A DNA stretch of 10,656 bases, from NCBI GenBank assembly GCA_946998935.1, contig CAMQBE010000010.1, positions 1 to 10,656 on the forward strand, read 5' to 3'. How positions within the stretch are numbered: the first letter of the stretch is position 1; each line of letters starts with the position of its first letter. The translations under genes and the position numbers were made by a program. Source of the DNA: an uncultured Mycoplasma sp. Its GTDB lineage: Bacteria > Bacillota_I > Bacilli_A > Mycoplasmatales > Metamycoplasmataceae. Under the pieces are notes generated by a model, which searched no databases, was not told where the DNA came from, and worked only from the letters and a program-made list of their open reading frames with translations. Shown here in pieces: positions 8,177 to 10,656 of the stretch.

Positions 8177-9143
8177 ACTATCAATAAAAGAAACCCAATT
8201 AGCTATCCAAGATTTAAAATTTACCTTTACTAAAAAGCTAAACAAAGAAATGAATTTAACTCGTGTTTCAGCTCCTTTATTTGTTAAAAGTAATACTTTT
8301 ATCAACGATGGCTTATCAGGTGAAGAACCAGTTAAATTTAGTCCTAAAGGTTTTGATGAAACATTTGAAATCGTTCATTCTTTAGCTAAATGAAAGAGAA
8401 TGGCATTAAAGAAATATGGCTTCGATACTTATGAAGGTATTTGAAGTGATATGAATGCCATCAGACAACAAGAAACTGTTGATTATCTTCATTCTTTTTA
8501 TGTAGACCAATGAGACTGAGAAATGATAATTAATAAAGAAGATAGAAATATCAATTTTCTAAAATCAACTGTTGAAAATCTTTATAAATGCATTAGATAT
8601 GTAGAAAACAAAATTAATTTCTTGTATCCCACTTTAGAAGAAAAACTACCAACACATTTAATTTTTATTTCTGCAGACGAATTACAAAAACGCTATCCAT
8701 TATTAAAACCGGAAGAAAGAGAAAATGAATTTGCTAAGCAAAACCATGCTTTCTTTGTTTATGGCATTGGCTATCCTTTAGTTGATGGTAAAGCCCATTC
8801 TTCTCGTGCTTTTGACTATGATGATTGAACTTTAAACGGAGATTTAATTTTCTACGATAAAGTAAATAATAAAGCTATTGAAATATCATCTATGGGCATT
8901 CGGGTTGACGCTTCAGCTCTTAAAAAGCAAGCAAAGTTTTTAAATACGAATGAATCTAAGTTTGGTGAATACCACCAACTAATTCTTAAAAATAAATTAC
9001 CTTATACTATTGGTGGTGGAATAGGACAATCTCGTTTAAGCATGTTTTTATTAGAAAAAAAACATATCGGGGAAGTTCAAGTTGGTATTTGGCCAGATGA
9101 AAAATTAAAGAAAATAAAAGAAGAAAATATAACTCTATTGTAA
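8163..9143 (+). CDS. asnA: Aspartate-ammonia ligase (asparagine synthetase A)
   Basis: Makes asparagine from aspartate, ammonia and ATP through a beta-aspartyl-AMP intermediate; cytosolic, structurally related to class II tRNA synthetases. At 326 residues it is close to the usual 330. Family blocks in order: [13 protein letters not shown] (7-19), VSAPLFV (35-41) with the following INDGLSG (47-53), LAKWKRMAL (74-82), [10 protein letters not shown] (95-104), [12 protein letters not shown] (109-120), [10 protein letters not shown] (near 212-221), SSMGIRVD (242-249) and the motif-3-like [11 protein letters not shown] (284-294). Several tryptophans are UGA, while the final WPDE uses TGG. The ATG at 8163 lies inside the end of the PQ-loop gene in another frame. 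No strong ribosome binding site is seen, so translation is probably coupled. The stop codon is part of a terminator hairpin. Confidence 0.96.
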
Positions 9144-9167
9144 GAAGCCTAATGGCTTTTTATTTTG
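9141..9167 (+). terminator. asnA terminator, first hairpin
   Basis: TAAGAAGCC (9141-9149) pairs with GGCTTTTTA (9154-9162) with one G-T pair and a 4-nt loop, followed by TTTT. The asnA stop codon is the first strand of the stem. Confidence 0.85.
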
Positions 9168-9168
9168 G

Positions 9169-9213
9169 AAGTGATAGAAAGAAGTGTGTTGAACACTTTT
9201 TTTATTTCACTTT
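9169..9213 (+). terminator. Second, larger terminator-like hairpin behind asnA
   Basis: An inner stem AAGTGT (9182-9187) / ACACTT (9193-9198) extends through AAAG/TTTT. After a small internal loop an outer stem AAGTGA (9169-9174) / TCACTT (9206-9211) closes it. The T-run lies inside the structure (9197-9203). It may back up the first terminator or mark the junction with the foreign-looking DNA that follows. Confidence 0.65.
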
Positions 9214-9320
9214 TGATTATTTATAAAAGTACTCATAAACATTAATTACTATTTTTATTTAGTTTCGTATTCTGCTAAATTAATATACCTTTCAAAAAAA
9301 TGATCAAAAGTATAAAAAAA
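9214..9320. other. AT-rich intergenic stretch, no gene seen
   Basis: No open frame of useful length and no RNA gene. An 8-bp inverted repeat, CTTTTGAT (9210-9217) against ATCAAAAG (9303-9310), brackets the stretch. In DNA this AT-rich it may be accidental. This is where I would place the junction between host DNA and the element to the right. Confidence 0.4.
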
Positions 9321-9387
9321 ATAACAGCGCCTAGAACACTTGCAACCGTTCGACCTGTTGTATATATTATACCACAGTCGCTGTTAT
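9321..9387. repeat. Perfect 9-bp inverted repeat flanking a promoter
   Basis: ATAACAGCG (9321-9329) and CGCTGTTAT (9379-9387) are exact reverse complements, separated by 49 nt that are clearly less AT-rich than the surroundings and contain the promoter for the next gene. The right arm would lie in the transcribed leader. Possible roles are paired operator sites, an invertible segment or a recombinase site. Confidence 0.7.
9340..9370 (+). promoter_or_regulatory. Promoter of the winged-helix-like gene
   Basis: TTGCAA (9340-9345) and TATATT (9363-9368) are 17 nt apart; TATTAT (9365-9370) is an alternative -10 at 19 nt. The predicted start near 9376 leaves a leader of about 35 nt that includes the right arm of the inverted repeat. 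Confidence 0.6.
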
Positions 9388-9409
9388 ATGTTCAAAAAAA
9401 GGAGAAATT

Positions 9410-10129
9410 ATGAGTGTATACGGCGAACTAGATTTAATTGAAAAAGAAGGAAGCGAAAACGATGTTAGAAAGTTTTGAGCTGACTTGGAATGGAGAAAGA
9501 ATTATTTTGGCAAGAAGGTTTATGACAAGTTAAGCCAAGATACAGTTAGTGAAATTTTAAAAACAAAGATAGTACTCGGTGAAAGCTACTATAAGATTTT
9601 GAGAACTGAAAAAGTTGCTTTTGAAGTGTATGTCTGTTTACGTTTTCTTGGGGCTAAAAAACGCTATGTAAATTTTTATGAATTAGTGGCTTTTGGCTTC
9701 AAGAAAACAAGCTTGCAAAGAGCGGTAAAGTTTTTAACAGATATAGGGCTAATTTTAAAAGTTGGAAATGCTGTGAAAATTAAGAAGTTTAAGCTAACTA
9801 ATGACGATAGAAAGTTCATTGTTATTAGTGGTGATAAAGACTGGAAGATTTTCTTGTTGTTTGGATTAGCTAATTTATGAGCTTATAAAACGCTTGTATG
9901 AAAATCAAAAGAACTTAAAACTAAAAAGTTTGTTAAAAGTGCAAAGATGAAAGTCATTGTACAAAATAACTTTTTAGGGCTAAAAGGTTCTACGGCTTAC
10001 AGATACTTGAAAAATATATGTTTGGTTTTAGGTTTGAGAATTGATGAGTTATTTATTGTTCAAAGAAGCGTCAATAAATTGCATCATTTAAGCTTTAAGA
10101 CTCAAAGGTATCTTGTAATGCAGATATAA
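9410..10129 (+). CDS. Unrecognised protein with winged-helix-like segment (possible replication or regulatory protein)
   Basis: 239 residues, complete. The ATG follows AAAGGAG (9398-9404) at 5-nt spacing; the frame needs UGA as Trp at 23, 157 and 164. I do not recognise the family. Residues about 70-130 read like a winged helix: a helix (FEVYVCLRFLGA), a second (FYELVAFGF), a recognition-like helix beginning KKTSLQRAVKFLTDIGL (99-115), then basic strands VKIKKFKL (122-129). Residues about 180-220 resemble a second helix-turn-helix unit, GSTAYRYLKNICLVLGL (193-209). Two such domains in a protein this size would suit a plasmid-type Rep or a regulator, but this is inference. Lysine codons are about half AAG, against AAA-dominated host genes nearby, consistent with horizontal origin. 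It precedes a possible relaxase gene. Confidence 0.8.
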
Positions 10130-10147
10130 AGCAAATGAGGAGTAGTA

Positions 10148-10201
10148 ATGAACAAGCCTCAATTATTATTACTGCGGTTTATTCATTACTGCTTGCTTTA
10201 G
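10148..10201 (+). CDS. Possible 17-residue leader peptide
   Basis: GAGGAG (10137-10142) stands 5 nt before ATG, which opens a frame for MNKPQLLLLRFIHYCLL ending in TAG. The ribosome binding site and start codon are inside the left arm of the hairpin at 10141-10193. It contains a CGG arginine codon, which is very rare or unassigned in some mycoplasmas, so ribosomes could stall here. It could be a regulatory leader peptide or a chance frame. Confidence 0.3.
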   Translation: MNKPQLLLLRFIHYCLL

Positions 10202-10319
10202 AAAATCTTATGGACGCACACTCGTGTGTTATCTTTCATATTTAACCTTTTTGGGTTTTAAAGACATTTTAGAATAAGTATGCTGATGATGTCCAAATTA
10301 GGTCGATAAATAATTAGGA

Positions 10320-10346
10320 GTATTAATGAATGTAATGAATTAATAC
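10320..10346 (+). repeat. Hairpin containing a five-codon minigene
   Basis: GTATTAAT (10320-10327) and ATTAATAC (10339-10346) form a perfect 8-bp stem with an 11-nt loop. TTAGGAG at 10314-10320 precedes an ATG at 10326 by 5 nt; the frame reads MNVMN and stops at 10341-10343, inside the right arm. The hairpin therefore covers both start and stop of the minigene. Confidence 0.4.
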
Positions 10347-10385
10347 GAAGGAGAAGGGAAGCTAGTTAGTTAAAGAGGAGGGAGA

Positions 10386-10656
10386 ATGGATGTTTATATG
10401 AAGTTCAACTATGTATCTAAAATGACTAACTATAAAACTGGTTTAGGCTATTGTCATGATTTAAATAGTTGAGTATCAAGCGGGGCAGTTATTGATTATT
10501 TTGCAAGAGGAGATAAGTGTGTGGCATTTAGTCCTTTTGATGATAGTGAAAAAGATAGAATGCTTTTAGAGGAAGTAAGTAGAGTAGAAAAGATTAACTG
10601 ATATAGAAATCATCTTAAGTCTAAAATGGGTAGCCAATATTCTGGTGTTTATGATA
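10386..10656 (+). CDS. N-terminal 90 residues of an unrecognised protein, possibly a relaxase
   Basis: The frame starts at ATG 10386, 4 nt after AGGAGG (10376-10381), and is still open at the window end. An in-frame ATG at 10398 is the alternative start. Two tryptophans (29 and 72) are UGA. The sequence is mixed hydrophilic, with no signal peptide or membrane helix. The order of features (a Tyr/Asn-rich start, VIDYFARGDKCVAFSP, an acidic helix with many Glu/Lys, then SQYSGVYD) recalls the N-terminus of MobL/MobP-type relaxases of Gram-positive mobile elements. I cannot see the metal-binding histidines because the gene is cut. The match is weak and the call is inference, supported mainly by the neighbouring Rep-like gene and structured leader. 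Confidence 0.6.

Larger units (their letters stand above)
10130..10385 (+). promoter_or_regulatory. Structured leader between the winged-helix-like gene and the last gene
   Basis: These 256 bases hold no long frame but much structure. There is a 12-bp hairpin with one T-G pair (10141-10152 / 10182-10193) and a small CACA/TGTG hairpin (10217-10228). An AACC/GGTT stem (10244-10257) and an 8-bp hairpin (10320-10346) follow. Two short frames have good ribosome binding sites (10148-10201 and 10326-10343). A purine-rich tract at 10347-10385 contains AAGGAG and AGAGGAGGGAG. No clear promoter is visible, so the last gene may be read through from 9376. An attenuator-type leader or an origin of transfer are both possible. 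Confidence 0.5.

Noticed and set aside
7711..8305. Minus-strand open frames opposite the PQ-loop gene and asnA
   Set aside because: Antisense of hydrophobic codons produces such frames; the plus-strand genes are complete.
1..10656. CRISPR array or full insertion sequence
   Set aside because: No regularly spaced repeats and no transposase motif were seen on either strand.

Overview
The window comes from a mycoplasma (Mollicutes, probably the Mycoplasmopsis/Metamycoplasma side of the group). DNA is AT-rich, and almost every conserved gene keeps its reading frame only if UGA is read as tryptophan: serS, rnpA, yidC, lplA, the hydrolase, the PQ-loop gene and asnA are all interrupted by in-frame TGA at positions where tryptophan fits. 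A lipobox lipoprotein gene, a lipoate-protein ligase and ammonia-dependent asparagine synthetase fit the same group. All identifications are by eye from motifs; no database search was run.

Layout. Positions 1-630 hold the 3' end of an unrecognised gene that converges on serS (minus strand, 674-1945) across a shared hairpin terminator. A divergent promoter region (1946-2211) separates serS from rpmH-rnpA-yidC (2212-4657). This is the conserved ribosomal protein L34 / RNase P protein / membrane insertase cluster, but serS rather than dnaA lies beside rpmH. After a strong terminator come lplA and an alpha/beta hydrolase, spaced 2 bp apart. Next is a lipoprotein gene broken by two frameshifts, one at a run of six G (6646-7273). 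A PQ-loop membrane protein and asnA overlap by 14 bp (7403-9143) and end in two stacked hairpins.

From about 9165 to the end the character changes. There is a promoter enclosed by a 9-bp perfect inverted repeat, and a 239-residue protein with a winged-helix-like segment and a raised share of AAG lysine codons. A 256-base leader follows, with hairpins and two minigenes carrying good ribosome binding sites. The window ends in the first 90 codons of a gene that faintly resembles a conjugative relaxase. I read this as the left part of an integrated mobile element placed behind asnA. That is the least ordinary part of the window and the best candidate for something undescribed.

How the genes relate. 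rpmH, rnpA and yidC serve ribosome assembly, tRNA 5' processing and membrane protein insertion. lplA supplies lipoylated 2-oxoacid dehydrogenase subunits, and its partner hydrolase has no certain substrate. The overlap of the PQ-loop carrier with asnA suggests a link between amino-acid transport and asparagine synthesis. The terminal region looks independent of the host operons.
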